From assembly GCA_031367895.1 (NCBI GenBank), contig JANLQP010000236.1, positions 1-17,864 of the forward strand: a DNA stretch of 17,864 nt, read 5' to 3'. Numbering within the stretch: the stretch's first letter is position 1; every line of letters starts with the position of its first letter. The stretch comes from Ga0077555 sp031367895 (lineage in GTDB: Bacteria; Pseudomonadota; Alphaproteobacteria; Rhizobiales; Hyphomicrobiaceae). The notes below the pieces were generated by a model that searched no databases, was not told the DNA's origin, and was given only the letters and a program-made list of their open reading frames with translations. The translations under genes and the position numbers were made by a program. Positions 6,851 to 14,078 of the stretch are shown in pieces.

Positions 6851-8365
6851 TCATTCTTGGACCACCGTCACACCGGCCGCGCGCAGGATGATCGCCACCT
6901 CTTCGGCGCGGCGGCGGAACTCCGGATCGGTAGGTGCGAGGCCGGCACAGACGCCGCGCGCCAGCATGTCGTTGCTGATGCGGAAAGCCGACGAGCCGCC
7001 TGTCTCGCCGGTTATCTGCCGCACCGACTTGACGATGCCACCCGCCAGCGTCGCGCCAGTCAACGCATCGACCAGCACGAAGCTGCCAGTCTCCTTGAAC
7101 GCCGCGAACAGGTCGACCGCAGCGGCGCGGCCAAGCGCAATATCGGCAATGACGATGTCGTTGGTGGTGCAGGTCGCAGCTGGGTTCTCGGCCAGAGTCT
7201 CGAGGTCCAATAGCCCGCGCACCTTCAACGCCGCGATCGGGATGAGATCCGTCGCCGTGCGCAGCAGCAATCCGTTGGCGGCTTCCAGCGGCACATCCGA
7301 CAGCCAGACGAGCCGCGCGTCGATCTCACGGGCAACCGTCGGGCGCGCGTCGGGCGCCGCGAGCACAGCGCCGCGCGCCACGTCGATGTCGGAGTCGAGT
7401 TGCAAGACCACAGCCTGCCCCGCACTGGCCTGATCGAGGTCGCGGTCCATGGTTGCGATGCGGCGCACGCGGGCTTCCCGACCGCTCAAGGCGTCTTGGA
7501 TTGCGTCGCCAACGTGGACTTGCCCAGAGCTGATTGTACCCGCGAGGCCGCGGAAATCCTGCCCGCCGCGGATGACGATCTGCACCGGCATACGGAACGC
7601 GCCGTCAGAGGTCGTGCCGCGGCTCGGCGCCCGCGCCAACTCTTCGAGCAGGACCGGCCCGTCGTACCAAGGCGCGTGCGCCGACCGCCGCGCGACGTTG
7701 TCACCGAGCTTCGCCGAAACAGGAATGGCCAGCGCCTTCTCGAACGCGAAGTTCTGCGCGATCGTCCCGAAGTCTGCCTCGATCTCGCGAAAGCGAATTT
7801 CCGACCAGCCGATCAGGTCCATCTTGTTGACGGCAAGAAGCACGCGCTTGACGCCGATCAGATCGAGGATCGCAGCGTGCCGGCGCGTCTGCCGTTTCAC
7901 ACCGTGGCGCGCATCGACCAGCATGATCGCGATGTCGGCGTGCGACGCGCCGGACGCCATGTTGCGCGTGTACTGTTCATGTCCGGGGCTATCGATCACG
8001 ACGAATCGCCGCCGCCCGGAATCGATATAGCGCCAGGCGATGTCGATGGTGATGCCCTGCTCGCGTTCCGCGACCAGGCCGTCGAGTAGCAGGCTGACAT
8101 CCGGCTCGCCATCGGGGCCGGCCTGCCGCTGGATCGACGCGCGGGTGTCCTCGGGGAGATCGGAAGCGTCCCACAACAAACGGCCGATCAACGTCGACTT
8201 GCCGTCGTCGACGGAGCCGCAGGTGAGCAGATGCACGATCCCGTCGAGATCACCCCAGGCTGGCGACGCTGCCGGCAAAGCTGCCAGCGTCGGCGACGTG
8301 CCTGTTTGCGTGGATTGTGGCGTCGACGGCATTCTGTGTCCTCGGTCCTCGCGGGGAGTAGACAT
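6851..8365 (-). CDS. cysN: Sulfate adenylyltransferase GTPase subunit
   Basis: CysN is the GTP-hydrolysing regulatory subunit of bacterial ATP sulfurylase, which makes adenosine 5'-phosphosulfate from ATP and sulfate in the cytoplasm. The translation-factor-type G domain shows GSVDDGKST (50-58, P-loop), AEREQGITIDIAWRY (99-113, switch I), DSPGH (125-129), NKMD (180-183) and SAK (217-219). HAPWYDGPVLLE (230-241) is typical of CysN. EF-Tu-like domains 2 and 3 follow. The length of 504 residues includes about 40 poorly conserved N-terminal residues; E. coli CysN has 475. No APS kinase (CysC) domain is fused at the C-terminus, unlike the CysNC fusions of many rhizobia. The start codon overlaps the cysD stop as TGATG, so the two are translationally coupled. 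No downstream sulfate-reduction gene is in the window. Confidence 0.96.
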   Translation of the reverse strand: MSTPREDRGHRMPSTPQSTQTGTSPTLAALPAASPAWGDLDGIVHLLTCGSVDDGKSTLIGRLLWDASDLPEDTRASIQRQAGPDGEPDVSLLLDGLVAEREQGITIDIAWRYIDSGRRRFVVIDSPGHEQYTRNMASGASHADIAIMLVDARHGVKRQTRRHAAILDLIGVKRVLLAVNKMDLIGWSEIRFREIEADFGTIAQNFAFEKALAIPVSAKLGDNVARRSAHAPWYDGPVLLEELARAPSRGTTSDGAFRMPVQIVIRGGQDFRGLAGTISSGQVHVGDAIQDALSGREARVRRIATMDRDLDQASAGQAVVLQLDSDIDVARGAVLAAPDARPTVAREIDARLVWLSDVPLEAANGLLLRTATDLIPIAALKVRGLLDLETLAENPAATCTTNDIVIADIALGRAAAVDLFAAFKETGSFVLVDALTGATLAGGIVKSVRQITGETGGSSAFRISNDMLARGVCAGLAPTDPEFRRRAEEVAIILRAAGVTVVQE

Positions 8366-9270
8366 CAGAAATAGCCTTCCTGCTTCTTGCGTTCCATAGC
8401 GCCGACCTGATCATGGTCGATCAGGCGACCTTGCCGCTCCGAGGTCTTGGCCGACAGCGTCTCCTCGACCACGGCCTCGATGTCGGCGGCATCGGATTCG
8501 ACGGCCGCCGTCAAAGGCCAGCAGCCAAGCGTGCGGAAGCGGACCCGGCGCAACACCGCCTGCTCGCCGGGCTTCAGCGGCATGCGGTTGTCGTCGAGAA
8601 CCAGGATCTGGCCATTGCGGACGACAGTCGGACGCTCTGCTGCCATGTACAGCGGCACCACGGCCAGCTTCTCGCGCAGCAGATAGCGCCAGACGTCCCG
8701 CTCGGTCCAATTCGAGAGCGGGAACACGCGCACCGTCTCGCCCGTGCCGAGCCGCCCGTTCAGCAGCCGCCACATCTCCGGCCGCTGCTTGCGCGGGTCC
8801 CAGCGATGGCCGGGCGAGCGGAACGAAAACACACGCTCCTTGGCGCGCGAGGCTTCCTCGTCGCGGCGCGCACCACCGAAGGCCGCGTCGAAACCGTGCA
8901 GATCCAGCGCCTGCTTCAGCGCCACCGTTTTCATGATGTCGGTGTAGAGCGACGGCGCGTAGTCGATCGGATTGACGTTGCGGGCGAGGCCATCCTGGTT
9001 TGTATGGACGAGTAACTCGAGGCCAAGCTCGCGCACCGTATTGTCGCGGAACGCGATCATGTCGCGGAATTTCCAAGTCGTATCGATGTGCAGCAGCGGG
9101 AACGGCGGCCGGTCGGGGAAGAACGCCTTGCGTGCCAGGTGCAGCAGAACGGTCGAGTCCTTGCCGATCGAATACATCAGCACGGGCTTGCGGAACTGCG
9201 CCGCAGCCTCACGGAAGATATGGATGCTCTCGGCTTCCAGCACATCGAGGTGCGACACGTGCTGCGTCAT
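8365..9270 (-). CDS. cysD: Sulfate adenylyltransferase catalytic subunit
   Basis: CysD catalyses adenylyl transfer from ATP to sulfate, forming APS in complex with CysN. It belongs to the PAPS reductase/ATP pyrophosphatase fold, with the PP-loop SIGKDST at 34-40. HIDTTWKFRDMIAFRD (61-76), FGGARRDEEASRAKERVFSFR (131-151), PLSNWTERDVW (184-194) and the C-terminal ERKKQEGYF are hallmark CysD blocks. The protein is 301 residues, like the 302 of E. coli. I chose the ATG at 9270 (MTQHVSHLDVLEAESIHI) because it matches the family N-terminus; an in-frame ATG at 9309 would add 13 residues. It lies 112 bases downstream of accC on the same strand, so cysDN may have their own promoter there, but no clear promoter or regulator-binding site was recognised. 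Confidence 0.96.
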   Translation of the reverse strand: MTQHVSHLDVLEAESIHIFREAAAQFRKPVLMYSIGKDSTVLLHLARKAFFPDRPPFPLLHIDTTWKFRDMIAFRDNTVRELGLELLVHTNQDGLARNVNPIDYAPSLYTDIMKTVALKQALDLHGFDAAFGGARRDEEASRAKERVFSFRSPGHRWDPRKQRPEMWRLLNGRLGTGETVRVFPLSNWTERDVWRYLLREKLAVVPLYMAAERPTVVRNGQILVLDDNRMPLKPGEQAVLRRVRFRTLGCWPLTAAVESDAADIEAVVEETLSAKTSERQGRLIDHDQVGAMERKKQEGYF

Positions 9271-9382
9271 GGTGTAACCGCTCTCCCGGCTGGGCGCGCG
9301 ATCGCCCAATCAGCCAACGAGCTGAACTTCACGAGATCGAACGCCGTGTCAATCGTCGCAAAGGTCACGGCAAACGAACCGG

Positions 9383-10726
9383 TCAGCTCTTCATGCCGAG
9401 ATGCTTTTCCAGCCAGTGGATGTCGTAGTTGCCATTGATGATATCAGGCTGCTGGACGAGGTCCGCGAAAAGCGGGATCGTCGTCTCGATGCCGTCGATG
9501 ACGAACTCGGAGAGACAGCGCTTCAACCGCATCAGGCATTCGTTGCGGTTCTTGCCGGCAACCACCAGCTTGCCGATCAGCGAGTCGTAGTACGGCGGAA
9601 TGCGGTAGCCTTGGTAGACACCGGAATCGACACGAACGCCAAGACCGCCCGGCGGATGCCAGTAGGTGATCTTGCCGGGTGACGGCCGGAACGTTTTCGG
9701 GTTCTCGGCGCAGATCCGGCACTCGATCGCATGCCCTGAGAACACGACTTCCTCCTGCGTCACGCTGAGCGGGTTGCCCGAGGCGACGCGGAGCTGTTCG
9801 AGCACGAGATCGAGCCCCGTGATCATCTCGGTCACTGGATGCTCGACTTGCAGCCGCGTATTCATCTCGATGAAGTAGAACTCGCCGTCCTCGTAGAGGA
9901 ATTCGACCGTACCGGCGCCGCGATACTTGATCTTCTGCATGGCACGCGCGACGGTCATGCCGATCTTTTTGCGGATCTCGGCGTTGAGGGCCGGCGACGG
10001 CGCCTCTTCCCACACCTTCTGGTGCCGGCGTTGCAGCGAGCAATCGCGCTCAACAAGGTGCACAGCGTTACCTTTGCCGTCGCCGAATACCTGGATCTCG
10101 ATGTGCCGCGGATGCGTCAGATATTTTTCCATGTAGACGCTGTCGTCGCCGAATGCCGCCTTGGCCTCGGCCCGTGCCGTCTTCAGCGCCATGTCGAGTT
10201 CATCGGCCGAGCGCGCGACCTTCATGCCGCGCCCGCCACCGCCGGCTGCCGCCTTGATCAGCACCGGGAAGCCCATCGCCCTGGCGACTTTCTGGGCCTG
10301 CGGCTCGCTGGTGACAGCTCCGTCGGAACCTGGAACCACTGGAATGCCGAGGCGCTTCGCGGTCTCCTTCGCCTCGATCTTGTCGCCCATGATCCGGATG
10401 TGCTCGGACGTCGGGCCGATGAAGGTGATGCCGTGCTCCTCGAGAATCTCGGCGAAGCGCGCGTTCTCGGACAGGAAACCGTAGCCCGGATGGATCGCGT
10501 CGGCGCCGGTGATCTCGCATGCAGCCAGCAGCCGCGGGATGTTGAGATAGCTCTCGGCGGCAGGTGGCGGGCCGATACAGACGCTCTCGTCGGCGAGCTT
10601 CACATGCATAGCATCGGCATCCGCGGTCGAATGCACGGCGACGGTGGCAATCCCGAGTTCCTTGCAGGCGCGCTGGATACGTAGCGCGATCTCGCCTCGG
10701 TTTGCGATCAGGACCTTGTCGAACAT
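9383..10726 (-). CDS. accC: Acetyl-CoA carboxylase, biotin carboxylase subunit
   Basis: AccC carboxylates the biotin on AccB using ATP and bicarbonate, the first half-reaction of malonyl-CoA synthesis for fatty acids. The ATP-grasp layout is intact. IANRGEIALRI (7-17) is the N-terminal signature, and AAGGGGRGMK (160-169) the glycine-rich ATP loop. HIEIQVFGD (208-216) and the FIEMNTRLQVEHPVTE block (285-300) are the central catalytic motifs. The length of 447 residues equals the usual 445-450. I chose the ATG at 10726, giving MFDKVLIANRGE; an in-frame TTG three codons earlier is less likely. No strong ribosome binding site is visible, because the bases just upstream belong to the repeat hairpin at 10736-10798. 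It follows accB at a distance of 85 bases and is probably cotranscribed with it. Confidence 0.97.
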   Translation of the reverse strand: MFDKVLIANRGEIALRIQRACKELGIATVAVHSTADADAMHVKLADESVCIGPPPAAESYLNIPRLLAACEITGADAIHPGYGFLSENARFAEILEEHGITFIGPTSEHIRIMGDKIEAKETAKRLGIPVVPGSDGAVTSEPQAQKVARAMGFPVLIKAAAGGGGRGMKVARSADELDMALKTARAEAKAAFGDDSVYMEKYLTHPRHIEIQVFGDGKGNAVHLVERDCSLQRRHQKVWEEAPSPALNAEIRKKIGMTVARAMQKIKYRGAGTVEFLYEDGEFYFIEMNTRLQVEHPVTEMITGLDLVLEQLRVASGNPLSVTQEEVVFSGHAIECRICAENPKTFRPSPGKITYWHPPGGLGVRVDSGVYQGYRIPPYYDSLIGKLVVAGKNRNECLMRLKRCLSEFVIDGIETTIPLFADLVQQPDIINGNYDIHWLEKHLGMKS

Positions 10727-10735
10727 GTTTCTCAA

Positions 10736-10798
10736 GGGAGTAGCCAGTAGGGAGTACGGAGTAGGTCTGACGTCACCTACTCCCTACTCCCTACTCCC
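10736..10798. repeat. Heptamer-repeat hairpin between accB and accC
   Basis: The left arm is made of degenerate GGGAGTA heptamers (GGGAGTA, GCCAGTA, GGGAGTA, CGGAGTA) from 10736, and the right arm (10776-10798) of three complementary TACTCCC units. Positions 10746-10765 pair with the right arm over 20 bases with one mismatch. The loop region contains the palindrome TGACGTCA at 10768-10775. The whole lies within the 85-base gap between the accB stop and the accC start, ending ten bases before the accC start codon. Confidence 0.85.
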
Positions 10799-10811
10799 AA
10801 TTCCCCTCTCC

Positions 10812-11285
10812 CTATTCAATGACGACAAGCGGCTCGCCGAATTCCACCGGTTGGCCGTTTTCGATGAGGATCTGCGCGATAGTGCCGGCCTTGGGTGCCG
10901 GGATATGGTTCATCGTCTTCATGGCTTCGATGATCAGTAGTGTCTGGCCTTGGCTGACGCGCGTACCGATATCGATGAAGGAGGCAGCTCCCGGCTCGGG
11001 CGAGCGATAGGCCGTGCCGACCATGGGGGATTTCACGCAGCCGGGATGGCTGGCGAAGTCCGGTCCGGTGGCAGCAGGTGTCGAGGCAGCCGACGGCGCA
11101 TGCCCGCCGCGCACTTGCGGTGATTGTTGGACGGAAACTGCAGCGGCCTGCACGGTCAGTTGCCTGGCCACGCGGACCTTCAAGCCATTCCGCTCGATTT
11201 CGATCTCGGAGAGCCCGGTCTCATTCAGGAGACTGGCCAATTCGCGGATCAAAGCGTGCTCGGTATTGTCTTTCTCTTTGGCCAT
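10812..11285 (-). CDS. accB: Acetyl-CoA carboxylase, biotin carboxyl carrier protein
   Basis: AccB carries biotin between the biotin carboxylase and the carboxyltransferase of acetyl-CoA carboxylase. The N-terminal part (1-45) is the conserved helical segment seen in BCCP (ALIRELASLLNETGLSEIEIE), followed by an Ala/Pro/Ser-rich linker at about 46-80 and the biotinyl domain at about 82-157. The attachment motif EAMKTMNH places biotin on K123. The length, 157 residues, matches E. coli (156). The ATG at 11285 gives MAKEKDNTEHAL; a longer in-frame reading from 11384 would add 33 residues coming from leader DNA that contains a tandem repeat. The ribosome binding site is weak (CGGAAC). Gene order accB-accC is conserved; aroQ, which often precedes accB in proteobacteria, is not present. 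Confidence 0.96.
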   Translation of the reverse strand: MAKEKDNTEHALIRELASLLNETGLSEIEIERNGLKVRVARQLTVQAAAVSVQQSPQVRGGHAPSAASTPAATGPDFASHPGCVKSPMVGTAYRSPEPGAASFIDIGTRVSQGQTLLIIEAMKTMNHIPAPKAGTIAQILIENGQPVEFGEPLVVIE

Positions 11286-11320
11286 GCTGTTCCGGTCCGC
11301 AGGCTGCGCGCAACGCCTCT

Positions 11321-11340
11321 GTATGACGTCGTATGACGTC
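11321..11340. repeat. Tandem 10-base repeat upstream of accB
   Basis: GTATGACGTC occurs twice without a gap, 36-55 bases upstream of the accB start. Each unit contains the palindrome GACGTC. The placement fits a promoter-proximal operator, but no regulator is known here. The related palindrome TGACGTCA is in the loop of the accB-accC hairpin. Confidence 0.8.
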
Positions 11341-11418
11341 GGGCCGTTGCCGCGCAAAAACAGCACCGCGGATCTACGACCCAAGGGCCCGTGTAACAGC
11401 TTTATTGCAGCTGCGAAA

Positions 11419-11447
11419 GGGCAGCAACGGGCCTGTTGCCCGTTTTT
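11419..11447. terminator. Hairpin terminator downstream of the dsbA-like gene
   Basis: GCAAC (11424-11428) and GTTGC (11435-11439) form a stem around GGGCCT, extended by GG/CC after a two-base bulge. On the plus strand it is followed by GTTTTT; on the minus strand, the strand of both neighbouring genes, by CCCTTTC. It probably ends the M48 protease-DsbA transcript and separates it from accB, though the T-run is stronger in the antisense direction. Confidence 0.55.
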
Positions 11448-11494
11448 CCATGGACTTCCAGGCCCTGTCGCTGCGGGAGCCGGCCGAGGCCCGG

Positions 11495-12352
11495 TCAGCA
11501 GACCGTGCAGCCGCTCTTGCGCAGCTCCGCGATATGCCCCGAGATTGTCTCGAGCAGGTTTGACGGCGCGCCCGGGATGACCTTGTCGCCGACCAGGAAA
11601 TGCGGCGTGCCTTGAATGCCCATCTTCTGCGCCAATTCGCGCACGAACAGGATCTCGCCCTTCACTTCGGCCGAGTCCATGTCCTTCTTGAGTTTTGCCA
11701 GATCGAGGCCAATTTTTTCCACGGCCTTCAGTGATGTTTGCTCGTTGAGTTCGCCGCGGACACCGATCATAGCTCGATGCGCTTCCCAGTATTTACCTTG
11801 CAGCTTGGCTGCCAGCGCCACTTTGGAGGCCTCCTCCGAGCCCTTCGACAGGATCGGCAGCTCTTTGAGGACAAGGCGGACTTTGCTGTCCTTTTCGATG
11901 AGTTTTGCGATGTCGCCGTACGCTTTTTTGCAGTATCCGCAGTTGTAGTCGAAGAATTCGACCACTGTTATGTCGCCGTTCGGGTTGCCGGCCATGGGCG
12001 CGTTCGCGCGGCGGAAGATGTCCTTGGCGTTGTCCTTGAGTGCCGACTTCAGCTTTTCAGCTTGAAGCTTCTCCATGTTGGCTTCGACGGCATTCTGAAT
12101 CTCCAGGAATGCTTCCGGATTCTTGATGAAATACTCTTTGACGATCGCTCCGATCGCAGCCTTCTGCGCGTCATTGAAGAGGCTAGGCGCGGCGGCGGGT
12201 GCGGCAGGCGCTTGCGCCAGCTGGACACGGCCAGGTTGTTCTGCCCCTGGCTGCCCGGCGACGGCCCCGCCGGTGATTGCGAGCGCAGTGATGGCGCAGC
12301 CGGCAGCCCGCATGATCGTGGTTCCGGCGAACATGGAGAAAAAGCGGGGCAT
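11495..12352 (-). CDS. DsbA-family (Com1-like) periplasmic thiol-disulfide protein
   Basis: This is a predicted exported thiol-disulfide oxidoreductase acting on cysteines of periplasmic proteins. The N-terminus holds a signal sequence (hydrophobic core about residues 14-33, AAGCAITALAITGGAVAG) and an Ala/Pro-rich spacer. A helical scaffold segment at about 57-115 (Com1/ScsC-type N-terminal region) precedes the DsbA-type thioredoxin domain from about 125 to 285. The active site is C138-G-Y-C141 (FFDYNCGYC), and the cis-proline loop is GTPHF (248-252). The protein ends with a second CxxC, C282-T-V-C285, at its very C-terminus, which is not part of the usual DsbA fold. The start at 12352 has GAGGA close upstream; an in-frame ATG at 12403 overlaps the previous gene's end region. 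It follows the M48 protease gene by 56 bases and is likely in one operon with it. Confidence 0.9.
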   Translation of the reverse strand: MPRFFSMFAGTTIMRAAGCAITALAITGGAVAGQPGAEQPGRVQLAQAPAAPAAAPSLFNDAQKAAIGAIVKEYFIKNPEAFLEIQNAVEANMEKLQAEKLKSALKDNAKDIFRRANAPMAGNPNGDITVVEFFDYNCGYCKKAYGDIAKLIEKDSKVRLVLKELPILSKGSEEASKVALAAKLQGKYWEAHRAMIGVRGELNEQTSLKAVEKIGLDLAKLKKDMDSAEVKGEILFVRELAQKMGIQGTPHFLVGDKVIPGAPSNLLETISGHIAELRKSGCTVC

Positions 12353-12408
12353 AAATCCTCTGTCGGTTGTCGTGTGGGCGGTCGGCGGCCACTCTGGCTG
12401 CAATATAG

Positions 12409-13800
12409 TTAGCCCTTTGGGATCTTGTAACTCACGATATCGCCAGCGCGCAGCGATTCCGGCGACCCCTCTTTAAGGCCGCGTTGTGAACGTTTCGCAA
12501 AGATCTGGGCTTGTTTGAGGTCACCCTCCAGGAAATGTGCCTCCGCGATGGCGAGATCGGCTTGCGGGGTCCATCCCTTCTTGGCGTAGCCGTTGGCCAG
12601 AATGCGAAACGCCTGTGAATCGGGGTCGATCACCAGAGACTGGCGGGCCAGCCGGATGGCCTCGTCCGCCAGTCCGGGATCGTCGAGATTGGTCAGCGCC
12701 TGCGCCAGCCGGACGGTCATCAGCGGCGCCTCGCCGCCATGCAGCTTGATCGCCTGTCGCAGCAGCGGTACGGCCTCCTTCGAGCGGCCGGTTCGCATCT
12801 GGAAGTCGCCCTTCATCTCCAGGAAATAGGGATTGGCCGGGTTCTCCCTGATAAGCGCGTCGACCTCGGGAAGTGCCGACTCGAGGCCCGTGATGAAGAA
12901 CCGTGCGATCGTGCGGGCATAGCGCGCCGGCAGGCTGCGGTCGGCAACCGGGTAACGGTTGAATACCTTGCCGGGCGTCAGATAGCCGGCGATCTTTGCC
13001 CGCATCAGGTCGTGCCTGAGTTGCAGTGCCGCTGGATCCTTGATGTTCATATGCGGGCTCTTGGCCACCGCGTCACGAAGCTGCGCCAAACGGTCGGCGG
13101 CCACAGGATGGCTCCGCGCGAACGCATCCTGCGACATGCCATTGGCCGAGATGTATTCCTGTTGGGCGAACCGCTCGAACGTCTCGAGCATACCTTTGCC
13201 GGACTGCTTCGTGGCTGCCAGGTACCGAATCCCCGACTGGTCGGCGGCCGACTCCTGCGCGCGCCTGTCGGACAAAATCGACCGCATCAAAATCTCGTCG
13301 CCGCCGGCGATCGCGCCAACGCCGGCGCTCGTCGCGCTACTGCCACCGGAACCTGTGGCCGCGCCGGCAATGATCGCGCCAATTCCGAAAATCTTGATCA
13401 ACAGGCTCTTGGTCTGGTCGCGCGCGATCCGCTCCCGAAGCTGCGCCAGATGCCCGCCGGCAATGTGCCCGGCTTCGTGCGCGATGACGCCGATCACTTG
13501 ATTCGGCGTTTCCGACTGTTCGAGTGCACCCGTGTGCATGAAGACGTTGCGGCCATCGAGCACGAACGCGTTGAACACATCGCTCATGACGATGCGCATT
13601 GCGATCCGCTGCGATCCGAGGCCGGCAGCCTTGAAGATTGGCTGCGCGTACTCGCTGAGCAGCGCCTCGATCTCGGTGTCCCGGATGAACCGGATGCCCT
13701 GGGCGGTTGCCTGCTGCGGCATGCCAGCCGTTGTCAGCAAGGCGGCGGCAAACATGCCGGAGAGCACTCGGGTCCGCCGCAGCCGCATCGAGATCGTCAT
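12409..13800 (-). CDS. M48 family metalloprotease with TPR region, BepA-like
   Basis: This is a predicted periplasmic zinc protease/chaperone of the BepA (YfgC) type, involved in outer-membrane protein assembly quality control in E. coli. A signal peptide covers residues 1-34 (cleavage after ATAQ). The M48 domain contains the zinc motif HEAGH at 108-112, with the third ligand E183 in QESAAD (182-187), and SHPVAADRLAQL (230-241). The C-terminal half from about 270 to 450 is helical and repeat-like (NPANPYFLEMKGDFQMRTG, LAQALTNL), consistent with TPR units. The length of 463 residues compares with 487 in E. coli BepA. A glycine-rich hydrophobic stretch (135-165, IKIFGIGAIIAGAATG) follows the zinc motif, as in other family members. 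GAGG seven bases upstream supports the ATG at 13800. It is followed by a DsbA-family gene, a common pairing in this group that fits envelope protein folding. Confidence 0.93.
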   Translation of the reverse strand: MTISMRLRRTRVLSGMFAAALLTTAGMPQQATAQGIRFIRDTEIEALLSEYAQPIFKAAGLGSQRIAMRIVMSDVFNAFVLDGRNVFMHTGALEQSETPNQVIGVIAHEAGHIAGGHLAQLRERIARDQTKSLLIKIFGIGAIIAGAATGSGGSSATSAGVGAIAGGDEILMRSILSDRRAQESAADQSGIRYLAATKQSGKGMLETFERFAQQEYISANGMSQDAFARSHPVAADRLAQLRDAVAKSPHMNIKDPAALQLRHDLMRAKIAGYLTPGKVFNRYPVADRSLPARYARTIARFFITGLESALPEVDALIRENPANPYFLEMKGDFQMRTGRSKEAVPLLRQAIKLHGGEAPLMTVRLAQALTNLDDPGLADEAIRLARQSLVIDPDSQAFRILANGYAKKGWTPQADLAIAEAHFLEGDLKQAQIFAKRSQRGLKEGSPESLRAGDIVSYKIPKG

Positions 13801-14078
13801 TCATTGCCTCATCGCGGTTGCACGAGCGACCGATCGAATGCCTGAATTGTGTTGCCAGGACCGTAGTCAGGGCCGGGATTCGGGTCAATGTGAAGCGGAG
13901 TCGCGCCTGCAGCGGCACTTTCCACCTCCCGAACCGGGCTCTATAAGCCCGACTCGATGCGGAACGTGTGCCGAGCAGAGCGTCCGTCAATTCCGTGGCA
14001 AATTAGCGGCAGATCGAGTGCAACAGGGTCACACTCGGACCGAATTGAACGGGAACACTGCCTATGACAGGAGCCGAA
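13801..14078. promoter_or_regulatory. Divergent intergenic region
   Basis: These 278 bases separate the divergent protease and aminotransferase genes and must hold both promoters. I see two small inverted repeats: CGGGCT/AGCCCG around CTATA at 13935-13951, and CGAGTG/CACTCG around an 11-base loop at 14015-14037. No convincing -35/-10 pair or known operator was found. Confidence 0.4.
14069..14073 (+). promoter_or_regulatory. Ribosome binding site of the aminotransferase
   Basis: AGGAG lies five bases before the ATG at 14079. The ATG at 14064 lies just upstream of it and lacks a good site of its own, so 14079 is preferred. Confidence 0.65.

Noticed and set aside
9839..10684. Plus-strand open frame opposite accC
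   Set aside because: accC is unambiguous on the other strand, and the frame has only low-complexity composition without motifs.
10736..10798. CRISPR-like array
   Set aside because: The repeat units are seven bases, contiguous and inverted around a loop, without spacers.
12739..13845. Long plus-strand open frame opposite the BepA-like protease
   Set aside because: It is an antisense shadow in GC-rich DNA: the minus-strand frame has a signal peptide and HEAGH, while this one shows no family motif.
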